NCBI RefSeq assembly: GCF_015767245.1
Contig: NZ_JADOTV010000001.1
Coordinates: 556,896 to 620,895 of the forward strand
Reading direction: 5' to 3'
Origin: Aureivirga sp. CE67
GTDB lineage: Bacteria; Bacteroidota; Bacteroidia; Flavobacteriales; Flavobacteriaceae
DNA length: 64,000 bases
Part shown: positions 1 to 9,150 of the stretch, in pieces
How the letters are laid out: each line of letters begins with the position of its first letter
Numbering within the stretch: the stretch's first letter is position 1
Program-made: the position numbers and the translations under genes
Notes under the pieces: model-generated
Database searches by the model: none
What the model was told of the DNA's origin: nothing
The model's input: only the letters and a program-made list of their open reading frames with translations

Positions 1-2
1 CA

Positions 3-611
3 GATAAAAAAAACAATTTTTATATTGGAGGTAGAACGCATTATGTAATATATTTCGAAGAGGAACCTATAGAATCAAAAGGAGAATACGACTTTATTTT
101 TATGAAATATGGACACGCTAACTGCGAATGTGATGTACCAATTGCTACTTTTAGTTCTAGTCAAAATGAAGAATTAACCCATTTTTTCACTTATGAAGGT
201 TTAGAAGATTATGATACAATCTCTTGGGATTTTGGTGATGGAAATTCTTCTTCTGAAAACAACCCTACACATATTTTTGAAACCTCAGGTACTTATGAAG
301 TTTGTGTAACAGCTTCTAATGATTGTGGAGAAGATACTTTTTGCACAACAGTACAAGCTACTTTGGAAACAGAAGAATACTTTAAAAACCAAACTACAAT
401 TTTTCCTAATCCTGCTAAAGACCTTATAAATATTCAAACAAATCTTAGCTTAGAATCTTATTCGATTTATAATTATTTAGGACAAAAAATAATAGCTAAA
501 GATTACACTGAAAATAAAATTGACATACAAAATCTTCCTTCTGGAAATTATTTCCTTGAAATTGTAGATCAAAAAAATAGAAGTCAAAAAATATTTTTTA
601 GAAAAGAATAG
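3..611 (+). CDS. PKD-domain protein with T9SS sorting domain (3' part)
   Basis: This is the C-terminal part of a larger secreted protein: the reading frame is open from base 3, with no stop before the first Met codon at 102, so the gene starts outside the window. A PKD fold is seen in 'WDFGDGNSSSENNPTHIF' followed by 'SGTYEVCVTASNDCG'. The last 75 or so residues form a type A T9SS sorting domain, with 'IFPNPAKD' at its start, 'YNYLGQKI' in the middle and 'LPSGNYFLEI' near the end. Such proteins cross the outer membrane through the type IX system and are released or anchored after the tail is cut. The substrate or binding role is unknown because the N-terminal part is missing. Confidence 0.85.
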   Translation, partial: DKKNNFYIGGRTHYVIYFEEEPIESKGEYDFIFMKYGHANCECDVPIATFSSSQNEELTHFFTYEGLEDYDTISWDFGDGNSSSENNPTHIFETSGTYEVCVTASNDCGEDTFCTTVQATLETEEYFKNQTTIFPNPAKDLINIQTNLSLESYSIYNYLGQKIIAKDYTENKIDIQNLPSGNYFLEIVDQKNRSQKIFFRKE

Positions 612-645
612 AAAAGCTTTATTTCCTATCTTTCGAAAAAAATAT

Positions 646-1473
646 ATGAAAGAAATTACTATAAAATCTATTCTAAAAGAAGTTTTACAAAAAGAATATC
701 GAAATAAAATTACTTTTTTAACAGGAGCAGGAATCTCTGCTGCAAGTGGAATTCCAACTTATCGAGGTTCTGATGGAATTTGGGTGAAAGGAACAAAATT
801 TCATAAACCTGAAGAGTTTGGAACTTTCGAATATTTTTTAAAAAACCCAGAGGACGTTTGGCAATTTACTATGTTTCGCAAAAAGATGTTTTTGGAAGCA
901 AAACCAAATGTGAATCATGAATTATTAGTTTCTATTGAAAAACAACTTGGAGATCAGTTTCATTTGATAACTCAAAATATTGATAATTTACATCGAAGAG
1001 CAGGAAGTGAACGAATTTTTGAAATTCATGGAAATAATCGTGAGATGAAATGTTCGAATGGTTGTAAAGAAATTATTCCGATTCCTGATTCTATTTCTCC
1101 GAAAGAAATAGATGAAGATTTACTTAAAGAAGAAATAGAACAATTAAAATGTAAAACTTGTGGAAGCTGGATGCGACCAAATTTACTTTGGTTCGATGAA
1201 TATTATGATGAAAAAACACATAAAAAACATAGCGCTTTAAAAGTTGCTAAAAACACTGGAGTTTTATTCATTTTAGGTACTTCTGGAGCTACAAATCTAC
1301 CAATGGAAATTGCACGAACTGTGTTGAAATATGGAAACTATGTGGTAGATGTAAATTTAGAGAATAATCATTTTACAGAGCTTCTTGAAAACAAAAAGAA
1401 CAAATTGATCATTAGAGGAAAAAGTGAAGATATTTTACCTGAGATTTTGGAAACTATCAATGAATGTAAGTAA
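646..1473 (+). CDS. SIR2-family NAD-dependent protein deacylase
   Basis: A sirtuin of 275 aa. The NAD-binding motif 'GAGISAASGIPTYRG' is near residue 27 and 'TQNIDNLHRRAG' near residue 109. The catalytic His is in 'EIHGNN'. A zinc site is formed by a first pair of cysteines (CSNGC) and a second pair (CKTCG), and 'GTSGATNLP' belongs to the Rossmann part. Family knowledge: sirtuins remove acyl groups from lysine while consuming NAD+. The protein is slightly longer than compact bacterial CobB proteins and has a short N-terminal extension. It starts 34 bp after the T9SS gene, with no terminator seen between them. The acyl-group preference cannot be told from sequence, so I give no symbol. Confidence 0.93.
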   Translation: MKEITIKSILKEVLQKEYRNKITFLTGAGISAASGIPTYRGSDGIWVKGTKFHKPEEFGTFEYFLKNPEDVWQFTMFRKKMFLEAKPNVNHELLVSIEKQLGDQFHLITQNIDNLHRRAGSERIFEIHGNNREMKCSNGCKEIIPIPDSISPKEIDEDLLKEEIEQLKCKTCGSWMRPNLLWFDEYYDEKTHKKHSALKVAKNTGVLFILGTSGATNLPMEIARTVLKYGNYVVDVNLENNHFTELLENKKNKLIIRGKSEDILPEILETINECK

Positions 1474-1595
1474 GTGTTAAATTATTTTATAAAAAAGGAA
1501 TCAAAACACTACAATTCATTGATTTTCAAATTCATTATCCATATTTTCGTATAAAAGAAAATTAAAATTATTTCACTTAAAAAAATCAAAAATTC

Positions 1596-2306
1596 ATGAG
1601 GATTCTAACATTACTTTTTGCAGTATTTTTTGCAGCCCTGTTTTCAACTTTTAGTCAAAATGAAAAAACTATTTTAGACGAAAAAGGAAATAATTTAGAA
1701 GAATTAATTCCTGAAAATTGGAAATTATTAGAATCCACCAAGGGAGATTTGAATAAAGATAATATTGAAGATTTTGTTTTTATTGTTCAAAATACAGAAG
1801 CTTCAAATTTCATAAAAAACACTTCTGGTCTTGGTGAAAAAGAAATTGATTTAAACCCAAGAGTTATTGGAATTTATTTTGGAACAAAAAATGGAGAATT
1901 TATCAAAGAATTAGAATCAGATCATTTTATTTCTCTTAAAGATAACCCAACAATGGACGAACCTTTAGATGGGTTGGAAATAAGTAAAAAAGGAGTTTTA
2001 AATATAGATTTTAGATTTTGGTACTCTGCTGGAACTTGGAAAGTAAAATTATATACTTATAAATTTAGATTCCAAAATAATGAATTTAAAATGATTGGAT
2101 ACGATTCTTCTATCGTACGAAGAAATTTGGGTGATTTTACAAATTATAGCGTAAATTTCTTAACGAATAAAATGAAGATCACAGAAGGAAATTATACAGA
2201 AGAAGCGGATTCTGAAACTATCCAATGGAAAAAGATAAAAAATGAAGAGCTTGTCAGTTTAAGTTCTTTTAAAAAACCTTTAGATTGGACTATAAAAAGT
2301 CTTTAA
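1596..2306 (+). CDS. Exported protein of unknown function
   Basis: 236 aa with a clear signal peptide (hydrophobic residues 3-18, cleavage likely after 'STFS'). After it comes 'GDLNKDNIEDFVFIVQN', which resembles the FG-GAP/calcium-loop phrase seen in many Bacteroidota secreted proteins. The rest holds alternating beta-like strands and no catalytic motif that I recognise. There is no T9SS tail and no lipobox, so it is probably periplasmic. A strong terminator follows the stop within 5 bp, so the transcript ends here. Similar small proteins of unknown role occur in other flavobacteria; I infer nothing about its substrate. Confidence 0.7.
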   Translation: MRILTLLFAVFFAALFSTFSQNEKTILDEKGNNLEELIPENWKLLESTKGDLNKDNIEDFVFIVQNTEASNFIKNTSGLGEKEIDLNPRVIGIYFGTKNGEFIKELESDHFISLKDNPTMDEPLDGLEISKKGVLNIDFRFWYSAGTWKVKLYTYKFRFQNNEFKMIGYDSSIVRRNLGDFTNYSVNFLTNKMKITEGNYTEEADSETIQWKKIKNEELVSLSSFKKPLDWTIKSL

Positions 2307-2310
2307 ACAT

Positions 2311-2346
2311 AAAAAAGCTACTTCGCATTGAAGTAGCTTTTTTTTT
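2311..2346 (+). terminator. Rho-independent terminator
   Basis: Inverted repeat AAGCTACTTC / GAAGTAGCTT around a 5-nt loop (gcatt), followed by nine or more T. An A-run on the left arm means it can also work for the convergent gene ending at 2362. Confidence 0.9.
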
Positions 2347-2361
2347 GAGATAAACTATAAA

Positions 2362-3756
2362 TTATTTTTTCAATAATTTCAATTTTTGATATTTGTTATC
2401 CTTTGTTTTTATTTCAATAAAATAAATTGCAGATTTTAAACTCTTTATAGTTATTTTCTCCTCCGCATTATTATTTCCTTTTAAAACAATTTTTCCTAAT
2501 TCGTCATATACCATATAAGAATAACCTGTTTCTACTCCTTTAATTTCAACAAAATCTTTAGAAGGGTTTGGATAAATCTTAGCTGAAAGTGTAAACAACT
2601 CTACAACATCAAGCGTTTCATCATCTAAATAATTTGGAATTTCATCATTGTCATCATCATCATCTGTTGGATCTCCATTTTCATTTGTATCTTCATCTAC
2701 AGTTAATACCCCGTCATTATCATCATCTGTATCTAAATAATTTGGAATTCCATCACCATCTGTATCGTCATCAGTTAAAATACCATTCCCATTTAAATCT
2801 TCTGTAGAAGATACAACTCCATCATTATCATCATCCGAATTATCACAATCAATAGCATTTACAACTAAGGTTAAAATATTTCCATCAATATTTACAAATA
2901 ATTCTTGTGTAGAATTCTCAATATTTAACGGAAAGCTTAAAGGATTTACATTCGACTCCGCATCTGCTAATGTAGTATGAATTGAGTAAGTAGTATTCTC
3001 AAGTTGGTAATCTTCAGTTAAAATTTGAAAATCTTCTTCACTTATTGCTAAGTCTTCACTTGTACAAAGATAAGTATTGTAAGTTCCCTGATCATAAATA
3101 AATCTCCAAGATTCTTCAATCAATTCTTCTTGAAAGATGTTTCTATTTTCTGGAGTAAATGCAACCGAAGCATCGCTATTTTGAATACCTATAAGACCAT
3201 TTCCATTATTCCACCCTGTACATAATCCTTTATTTTTAATATGAACATCAATGAAATTAGTATTTTCATGAAGTATTACTAAAAAAGATGATTCTTGGTC
3301 AGAGCAAGTGTTTCCAAAATGTATTATTTTTTTATACTCAACAATGAATTTTCTTTGAGGAGCCACCCCTTCTATAGAAAGTTTAATAGAATTTTCTCCA
3401 AAGTTATCTATAAAAACATCCATATCGTGGTATAGTGCAAAAATTACGTCAGTTGCTTGTTGTTCACTTGGTAATTCAGCATTAAAAGACCAACCAAAAT
3501 AACCACCAAAATTAGCTGGATTAAATGCCAAAACTCCATCTGTACCAATACCAACCTGGTTTTTAATTGCGCCAAAAAATTCAAAATCAAAAGGGATATC
3601 ATATGCCGATGATACTACTCCATCAATAGTAAAATTTGTATCTGTAGCATTATCACCTAATGCATCGCTGTAATCAAAAGGAATGGAAACTACTCTATAC
3701 TGCGCACTCATTTTTATAAAAACAAGCAAAAAAAGAGAAAGTAATGTCTTTTTCAT
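2362..3756 (-). CDS. T9SS-exported protein with thrombospondin type-3-like Asp repeats
   Basis: 464 aa secreted protein. The signal peptide is residues 1-18 (ending 'IKMSAQ'). Residues 20-230 are a beta-rich domain that I cannot assign; it has nidogen-like phrases such as '[12 protein letters not shown]'. Residues 300-380 contain calcium-binding TSP3-type repeats ('DDDNDGV', '[20 protein letters not shown]', '[15 protein letters not shown]'). The C-terminus is a T9SS sorting domain ('[12 protein letters not shown]' to '[19 protein letters not shown]'). It is probably cell-surface or released; adhesion or matrix binding is only a guess. The ATG is 19 bp from an AT-rich upstream stretch. It is monocistronic, facing the terminator at 2311-2346. 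Confidence 0.85.
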   Translation of the reverse strand: MKKTLLSLFLLVFIKMSAQYRVVSIPFDYSDALGDNATDTNFTIDGVVSSAYDIPFDFEFFGAIKNQVGIGTDGVLAFNPANFGGYFGWSFNAELPSEQQATDVIFALYHDMDVFIDNFGENSIKLSIEGVAPQRKFIVEYKKIIHFGNTCSDQESSFLVILHENTNFIDVHIKNKGLCTGWNNGNGLIGIQNSDASVAFTPENRNIFQEELIEESWRFIYDQGTYNTYLCTSEDLAISEEDFQILTEDYQLENTTYSIHTTLADAESNVNPLSFPLNIENSTQELFVNIDGNILTLVVNAIDCDNSDDDNDGVVSSTEDLNGNGILTDDDTDGDGIPNYLDTDDDNDGVLTVDEDTNENGDPTDDDDDNDEIPNYLDDETLDVVELFTLSAKIYPNPSKDFVEIKGVETGYSYMVYDELGKIVLKGNNNAEEKITIKSLKSAIYFIEIKTKDNKYQKLKLLKK

Positions 3757-3868
3757 ATTATTTAAGTTAAATTATTAACACAAATATATTATATATTTTG
3801 TTTAAATAAAGAGTTAAACAAAAATATTTGTTAATAATTTCACAAAAACAATTCTTTTATTTTAAAAT

Positions 3869-4303
3869 TTAACCTAAAGAAGCAAACAAATTCTCATGAT
3901 GTAAAAAAGCAATTTTAAACTCTTTTTCTGTGATTAAAATAAAATCTCCACTATTAAAAAATAGTTCTTCAAAATTTCTTGGATAAATTTCATGTACAAA
4001 CTCATAAAATGAATTTGCTTTGACTTTAAATACTTTTTTTAAGGAATAACATTTATCAATCAGAATATAAATGGACTCTTCTTCATTTAAATTTTGATTT
4101 CCAATTAATAATTTTGCCAATTCTTCATCTCTTGTTTCTTCATTTAAAAATGGAAATTCTTGATCTTCATAAAACATTCTTACTAATTGGTCAATACTTG
4201 GTCCAAAAGGATAACCAGAAACTTCTAAAAAATCATCTTCTGCATAATTCTCATTAATAATTTTCCAAAGTTCCTCAAAAGAAACTAATTCGTATTTCTC
4301 CAT
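3869..4303 (-). CDS. Hypothetical acidic protein downstream of LytTR regulator
   Basis: 144 aa, acidic, with no signal peptide or membrane segment, so presumably cytosolic. It begins 6 bp after the stop of the LytTR response regulator and very likely shares its transcript. No family is recognised. The sequence has aromatic and acidic blocks ('FEELWKIINENYAEDDFLEVSGYPFGPS' region) and a C-terminal 'FILITEKEFKIAFLHHE' stretch, a layout reminiscent of small immunity or SMI1-like proteins, but no diagnostic motif is visible. Its place as the third gene of a sensor-regulator unit is the only functional hint. Confidence 0.7.
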   Translation of the reverse strand: MEKYELVSFEELWKIINENYAEDDFLEVSGYPFGPSIDQLVRMFYEDQEFPFLNEETRDEELAKLLIGNQNLNEEESIYILIDKCYSLKKVFKVKANSFYEFVHEIYPRNFEELFFNSGDFILITEKEFKIAFLHHENLFASLG

Positions 4304-4309
4304 CTAATA

Positions 4310-5014
4310 TTAAATCTTTTTTATAAAATTCTCATGAAAATATTCTTTGAACGCTCTCCCCAAAGGAATCGCTATATTATTTTCAATAAAAATCTGGTTT
4401 CCTGAAACTTTCTGTATGCTTTGCGTATTTATTATATACGACTTATGCACCTGACAAAACTGTTTTTTATTTAATTTTTCTAACCAAAATTTCAACGGAT
4501 AAGAAGTCAAATGCTTTTTTGTATTTGTAAAAATCTCCGTGTAATCTGCTTCCGATTTTATGTATTGAATTTCTTCAAAAAGAACTTTTATAAAATCATG
4601 TCCAGACTTGATGAAAATAAAATCGTTTTCTTCAGAATTCTCCTCTGCTTTTTCTGTTTTCAAAATATTTTCTGCTTTCGAAACTGCTTTTACAAATCGT
4701 TGAAAAGAAAAAGGCTTCAGTAAATAATCAACCACATTGTATTCATAGCCTTTTAAAGCATATTCAGAAAAAGCTGTTGTAAGAATAATTTGTGTGTCTT
4801 TTTTCAAAATCTCTAAAAACTCCATTCCAGAAATTTTTGGTAAATGCACATCTAAAAAAATTAAATCTACATCATTTTCATTCAAAAAATTCATTGCAGA
4901 AATTGCATCCGAAAAAGTTCCTTTCAAATCCAAACTTCCTAAATCAGCAATATATTTTTGCAAAATTCGCTGTGCAGGCGGCTGATCTTCTACTATGATA
5001 CATTTCAAAATCAT
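4310..5014 (-). CDS. LytTR-family response regulator
   Basis: 234 aa. Residues 1-120 form a receiver domain: an acidic pocket in 'IIVEDQPPAQ', the phospho-acceptor Asp in 'DLIFLDVHLP' (about residue 55), a switch Thr/Ser in 'ILTTAFSEYA' and the Lys in 'DYLLKPFSFQRF'. Residues 135-234 are a LytTR DNA-binding domain ('FIFIKSGHDFIKVLFEEIQYIKSE' region, 'QVHKSYIINTQSI', 'IPLGRAFKEYF'). It starts 3 bp after the kinase gene, so the two form a cognate pair. Targets are unknown; LytTR pairs in this phylum control varied surface and stress functions. Confidence 0.93.
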   Translation of the reverse strand: MILKCIIVEDQPPAQRILQKYIADLGSLDLKGTFSDAISAMNFLNENDVDLIFLDVHLPKISGMEFLEILKKDTQIILTTAFSEYALKGYEYNVVDYLLKPFSFQRFVKAVSKAENILKTEKAEENSEENDFIFIKSGHDFIKVLFEEIQYIKSEADYTEIFTNTKKHLTSYPLKFWLEKLNKKQFCQVHKSYIINTQSIQKVSGNQIFIENNIAIPLGRAFKEYFHENFIKKI

Positions 5015-5017
5015 TTC

Positions 5018-6049
5018 TTAAGCATTTAATTTCGTTAAATCCAATTCTAAATTTACTTTGTAAAAATCCGCAGCAGAATCAATTTCTAAATGATGCTGAT
5101 TTGGATACAATAATAGCAAACGTTTTTGTACGTTTTCTAATCCAATTCCTCCAGAAATCGCATCTGTATTGGAAGTAGACAAACAACTATTTTTACAAGA
5201 AAAAAGAAGCTTTCCTTCTGTATTTACTTCCAATGAAATTTCGATAGAAATATTTTCAGATTGACTTGCAGTACTATGCTTAAAAGCATTTTCAATGAAA
5301 ACATTTAGAATTAATGGTGCAATCTTATAATCTGAATTTTGAATATCAATGTCAAAAGTGATTTCCCCTCTATTTTCTATCTGTAATTTACTCAACTCCG
5401 TAAAGTTTTTCAAATGATCAATTTCTTTAGTCAAAGACACAAAATCTTCTCTACAATCGTACAACATATAACGCAAAACGGAGGAAAGCTCTAAAATTAT
5501 CGTTGGTGTTTTTGGCGAATTTTCAATCGCATAAGCATATAAATTATTCAAATTATTGAACAAAAAATGCGGGTTTATCTGCGATTTTAAATATTGTAAT
5601 TCACTCTCTTTTACTAGTGATTGAAGTTCTTCTAATTGTTTTTGTTTTTCAATAGAATCGTAAGCGAATTTTGCTCCAACGAAAATTAAAATAATTGGTG
5701 CTATTTCTAATAAACTATAAAAAATTCCATGAAAATATTTCCCTCTAGTATCTGGAAAAAATATTTGTTCCAAAACACCTTCTTCTATAAAAATAGCAAA
5801 AGTTATAAGCAGTAAAACTCCTATTGTAAATTTTAAATATCTCTTGTTATAAAAGTATTTTGGAAGTAAAAAATAATTGATAAAAAATGCTATAATCGCA
5901 TAATTTAAAAAGAAAATGAATTGGTAAAAATCAATTTTCGGATTGTGTTTATCAAATGAATAAAACAAAAACAGCAAAATGAAAATTATTGTTTGATAAA
6001 TAATTTCTTTTACCGTTTTTGATTTATTTATAAAACGTTGTGATTTCAT
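5018..6049 (-). CDS. LytS-type sensor histidine kinase (His_kinase / HATPase)
   Basis: 343 aa inner-membrane sensor. Four hydrophobic segments lie in residues 15-135 with no large periplasmic loop, then comes a short coiled stretch. The His-kinase box 'LKSQINPHFLFNNLNNL' (about residue 155) carries the phospho-accepting His. An ATPase domain has the N-box 'LILNVFIENAFKHS' and a G-box 'GGIGLENVQKRL'. This is the LytS/YehU class that pairs with LytTR regulators, and the partner is the next gene 3 bp downstream. The ligand is probably sensed in or near the membrane. The promoter should lie in 6050-6149. Confidence 0.92.
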   Translation of the reverse strand: MKSQRFINKSKTVKEIIYQTIIFILLFLFYSFDKHNPKIDFYQFIFFLNYAIIAFFINYFLLPKYFYNKRYLKFTIGVLLLITFAIFIEEGVLEQIFFPDTRGKYFHGIFYSLLEIAPIILIFVGAKFAYDSIEKQKQLEELQSLVKESELQYLKSQINPHFLFNNLNNLYAYAIENSPKTPTIILELSSVLRYMLYDCREDFVSLTKEIDHLKNFTELSKLQIENRGEITFDIDIQNSDYKIAPLILNVFIENAFKHSTASQSENISIEISLEVNTEGKLLFSCKNSCLSTSNTDAISGGIGLENVQKRLLLLYPNQHHLEIDSAADFYKVNLELDLTKLNA

Positions 6050-6149
6050 ATTACAAAAATACGCTTTATCAAGGGATTAGAAATAAAAATCCGTTGAACA
6101 ACAATTTTAAACATGAAAACAACAATTTTGAGATTATAAACTGTTTTGA

Positions 6150-6599
6150 CTAGTTCGAAAATTCTTTTTTTAGTCTTTTAGTCAAAATATTTTTGAGAAG
6201 AAAATATGCTGCAATAGCATAAATAATTCCTGTAATGATTCCTCCAACAATCAAGGAAAGATAAACTTCTGATCCTGCTTTGAAAATAGTAGAAACAAAA
6301 TGAATATCTAATTTATCTGGAAAAGCAAAGCCAGATTCGATTCCTAAAACTTTTTGTCCTAACCAATAATTGAAAGAAAAAATAAACAATCCTGTTACTA
6401 AATTTGTATTGAAAACAGCAACACACGCAGCTTTTTTATTAAGCTTAAATAAAGAAGCAAAAGCTAACGAAACTAAAACTTGAAAACCTGGAATTGGCAT
6501 CATTCCGATAAAAGAGCCCATTGCAAAACCTTTTGCTATTTTTTCTGGATTATCTTCAAGTTTAAAAATACTTTTAAAGAGTTTTATAGGGTTTTTCAT
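6150..6599 (-). CDS. DUF2062 membrane protein
   Basis: 149 aa with three predicted membrane spans. It shows the hallmark of DUF2062, 'FAMGSFIGMMPIPGFQ' near residue 25 followed by 'LNKKAACVAVFNTNLVTG'. Members of this family often sit next to glycosyltransferases or lipid enzymes; their biochemical role is not settled. The ATG overlaps the stop of the START-like gene in an ATGA arrangement, so translation is coupled. It is the last gene of the dehydrogenase-START block, which suggests a role in envelope lipid handling (inference). Confidence 0.85.
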   Translation of the reverse strand: MKNPIKLFKSIFKLEDNPEKIAKGFAMGSFIGMMPIPGFQVLVSLAFASLFKLNKKAACVAVFNTNLVTGLFIFSFNYWLGQKVLGIESGFAFPDKLDIHFVSTIFKAGSEVYLSLIVGGIITGIIYAIAAYFLLKNILTKRLKKEFSN

Positions 6600-7255
6600 T
6601 CGGATTTCATCAATTTTTGAAGATTTAAAAAAGAATCTATTAGCTTATTCTGTATAATTGGATCTTTGATAAATCTAGGTATTTTAGAATCCGAAATGGA
6701 AACTACAGAAAACTCAACACTCAATTGTCCAGACATTGCAGGCATTACTCTCCATTCTGATAAATAGAATTTTTCTCTTCGAAAATCTTTCACATCTGGA
6801 ATGTATTTAGGTTTTGCGAAAGCAGTAATTACAAAGCCATTTCCTTTCTTTTTTGCAACATGTTCAATAACTAAGTCTTGCTGCGTAAATAAATGTGGAA
6901 TTTTATACATATAATGCGAAATCCAAGTAGAATCCATGTCTTGAAGTATTTTCATGTCTTTTACATTTTCATTCCATTGTTCTATTTTCTTCGGACTTTT
7001 TAATACTTCATACATTTTGTTTAAAGAACCAAAAACCGAAAATTCTGCTTTCATTTCTCTAACTTCTAGAGTATCGCTAAACTTTAATTTTCGATATTTT
7101 AATACAATTCCTTTTCTTTTTTTCGCTATTTTCCATTCACTTTTGCTTGCTAGTTCTGTAAACTGCTCCAAATCTGTAAATGAATCTAACTCTCTTTTTT
7201 GTGCATTCACAGTTGTAAAGCAAATACACAATATGATCATGAATAAATTTTTCAT
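6596..7255 (-). CDS. START-like lipid-binding exported protein
   Basis: 219 aa with signal peptide 'MKNLFMIILCICFTTVNAQ', followed by a domain that resembles the StAR-related lipid-transfer fold. Recognisable stretches are 'WKIAKKRKGIVLKYRK' near the start, 'IEQWNENVKDMKIL' in the middle and 'FTQQDLVIEH', then 'WRVMPAMSGQLSVEFS'. Members bind sterols, lipids or polyketides in a deep cavity. The signal peptide would place it in the periplasm. It lies 11 bp downstream of an epimerase-type dehydrogenase and is translationally coupled to the DUF2062 gene, so a lipid-like ligand made or moved by these neighbours is plausible but unproven. Confidence 0.8.
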   Translation of the reverse strand: MKNLFMIILCICFTTVNAQKRELDSFTDLEQFTELASKSEWKIAKKRKGIVLKYRKLKFSDTLEVREMKAEFSVFGSLNKMYEVLKSPKKIEQWNENVKDMKILQDMDSTWISHYMYKIPHLFTQQDLVIEHVAKKKGNGFVITAFAKPKYIPDVKDFRREKFYLSEWRVMPAMSGQLSVEFSVVSISDSKIPRFIKDPIIQNKLIDSFLNLQKLMKSE

Positions 7256-7266
7256 AAGTAATATTT

Positions 7267-8235
7267 TTAAGATTTAGTCTTTTCAAAAAATTCTACAGCA
7301 TCCTGAATTGCATTTTCAATTGGTTGGTATTCTAAATTCAGTGCTTCTTTTGATTTTTGGTTAGAATAAAAATTCTCGATACAAAGTGATTTCATATTTG
7401 TAGAATTTATCCCTGTTTTCAGCTTAAAAAAGCGTAAAACATTCCCAAAATAGCCAACTCCTAATAAGATTCCTTTTGGTACTCGAATCATTATTGGATT
7501 TTGTTTTGTTGTTTTATTTAGTTTTTGAAAAAATTGTTTGTAGGTAAGATTTTCATTTGCTAAAAGATATTTTTCACCAGAAACTCCAGATTTTAAACTC
7601 TGAATAATTCCATTAGCAACATCTTTTACATGTACAAAATTCTTCCCGCCAGAAGGATAAAACAATATTTTCTTTTTCCAACCCATCAAAATAATCTGCC
7701 CAGAACTAGGTTTTGTATCATATCTTCCAAGCATAAAAGTTGGATTTACAATAATTGTTTCTATTTTATCTTTATTTTCCAACAAACGATTTTCTGCTTC
7801 CTTTTTACTTTTTGCATAAAATGAATTTGTAAAAGGAAATTTCATCTTTTGTTTTTCAGTTCCATCAATTCCTTTTGTTCCAAAGCCTAAAGTATTTGCA
7901 GTACTGACAAACACAAACTTTTTCACTTTGGATTTAATCGCTGCATGAAACAGTTGAATTGTTGCATTTGTATTTACTTCCCAATATTGACTATAAGAAG
8001 ACAAATTCATATCTGTAACAGCAGCAATATGAATCACAGCATCCACATCTTTCAAAACTTCTGTAAAGTCATCAAATAAAGTTCCTTCAATCAATTCTAA
8101 ATTCGGATGCAGTTTTCCTTGGTATTTGTTTTTATTTCGCAGAAAACCTTTTACCAAATAACCTTTATCCAATAATTCATGAACCAAATTTGTTCCTAAC
8201 AATCCATTTATTCCTGTTACAAATATCTTACGCAT
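7267..8235 (-). CDS. NAD-dependent epimerase/dehydratase family protein (extended SDR)
   Basis: About 322 aa. N-terminal Rossmann motif 'FVTGINGLLGTNLV' (GxxGxxG), then 'DVDAVIHIAAVTDM' and the catalytic pair 'YAKSKKEAE' (YxxxK, about residue 142). The overall pattern matches dihydroflavonol-4-reductase or 3-beta-hydroxysteroid dehydrogenase-like enzymes. I choose the ATG at 8235 over a GTG one codon upstream because the family typically begins 'MRKIFVTG'. It overlaps the end of the upstream SDR gene by 8 bp. The substrate is unknown; the START neighbour favours a hydrophobic alcohol or ketone. Confidence 0.87.
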   Translation of the reverse strand: MRKIFVTGINGLLGTNLVHELLDKGYLVKGFLRNKNKYQGKLHPNLELIEGTLFDDFTEVLKDVDAVIHIAAVTDMNLSSYSQYWEVNTNATIQLFHAAIKSKVKKFVFVSTANTLGFGTKGIDGTEKQKMKFPFTNSFYAKSKKEAENRLLENKDKIETIIVNPTFMLGRYDTKPSSGQIILMGWKKKILFYPSGGKNFVHVKDVANGIIQSLKSGVSGEKYLLANENLTYKQFFQKLNKTTKQNPIMIRVPKGILLGVGYFGNVLRFFKLKTGINSTNMKSLCIENFYSNQKSKEALNLEYQPIENAIQDAVEFFEKTKS

Positions 8236-9025
8236 CACTTACTTCTCTTTTTAAAATCCTAGTCATTATCGGAACTTTTATTCTACTTGGAAGCAAAATT
8301 GTCAAAAACCACATTAAAGGATTCACTACTATTAATCGTTCTTTTTTCAATAATTGTTTGATGGAATATTTCGCTACTTTTTGTGGTTCTAATAAAGTTA
8401 TCTTTCCAAAAAAACCTTGCTTTTCTGTTCTTAAAGTCACATCTGGATTTGTTTTCATTGCTCCTGGATTCACAACACTTACAGAAACAGAAGTATTCTT
8501 CAACTCCGAAGCCAATCCAAGTGAAAATGAATGAATAAAAGATTTGGAAGCAGGATAAACAGTTTTATATCCAATTGGCGTATGTGCTGCCATACTCGAA
8601 ACATTCAAAATATATGCATCTGATTGTTTCTTCAGATTTGGTAACAATTGATGCGTCAAAATAGAAGTTGCTTTGACATTTACTTGAATTATTTTATTGA
8701 TATAATCCATATCTACTTTCTCAAAATTCCTTGTTCCTCCAATTCCAGCATTATTAATCAAAATATTTATTTCATAATTATGATTAATATGATTTGTGAG
8801 CTCTTTCAAATTATCATCACAAGACAAATCTGTTTCAAAACACACAGTTTCCACATTATACTTTCGCGAAATTTCTTTAGATAATTTGTTTAAATTTTGG
8901 TTTGGTAAACTAATTAGTATGAGATTATTTTTACGCTTTGCAAGTTCAATACAAAACTCTTTTCCTAAGCCTTGACTTGCTCCTGTAACTACCGCAAATT
9001 TCTCATTCGTTGGAGTCTTCATCAT
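8228..9025 (-). CDS. Short-chain dehydrogenase/reductase
   Basis: About 265 aa classical SDR. Cofactor motif 'VVTGASQGLGKEF' (TGxxxGxG), 'LINNAGIG' (NNAG), catalytic Ser in 'ILNVSSMAAH' and YxxxK seen as 'YPASKSF'. 'VNPGAMKT' follows the active site. The reading frame continues upstream to a TTG at 9061, but the ATG at 9025 (or the next codon, 9022) fits the family N-terminus better. A hydrophobic C-terminal segment ('MWFLTILLPSRIKV') suggests membrane association. It is the first gene of a four-gene block with an epimerase, START-like and DUF2062 proteins. Confidence 0.88.
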   Translation of the reverse strand: MMKTPTNEKFAVVTGASQGLGKEFCIELAKRKNNLILISLPNQNLNKLSKEISRKYNVETVCFETDLSCDDNLKELTNHINHNYEINILINNAGIGGTRNFEKVDMDYINKIIQVNVKATSILTHQLLPNLKKQSDAYILNVSSMAAHTPIGYKTVYPASKSFIHSFSLGLASELKNTSVSVSVVNPGAMKTNPDVTLRTEKQGFFGKITLLEPQKVAKYSIKQLLKKERLIVVNPLMWFLTILLPSRIKVPIMTRILKREVSDA

Positions 9026-9150
9026 ATTCGATTTAAAATTCAAGTACAAAATTATCGTCAAACTCAGGGAAAAATATCCCGTATTATAAAGTTACACATA
9101 ATTTATTTCACACTGAAAATCAAAAGAATACAACCTAAAAAAGTTTAAAA

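Noticed and set aside
8190-8534. Plus-strand reading frame opposite the SDR genes
   Set aside because: It is the antisense of two well-supported dehydrogenase genes and has no family features.
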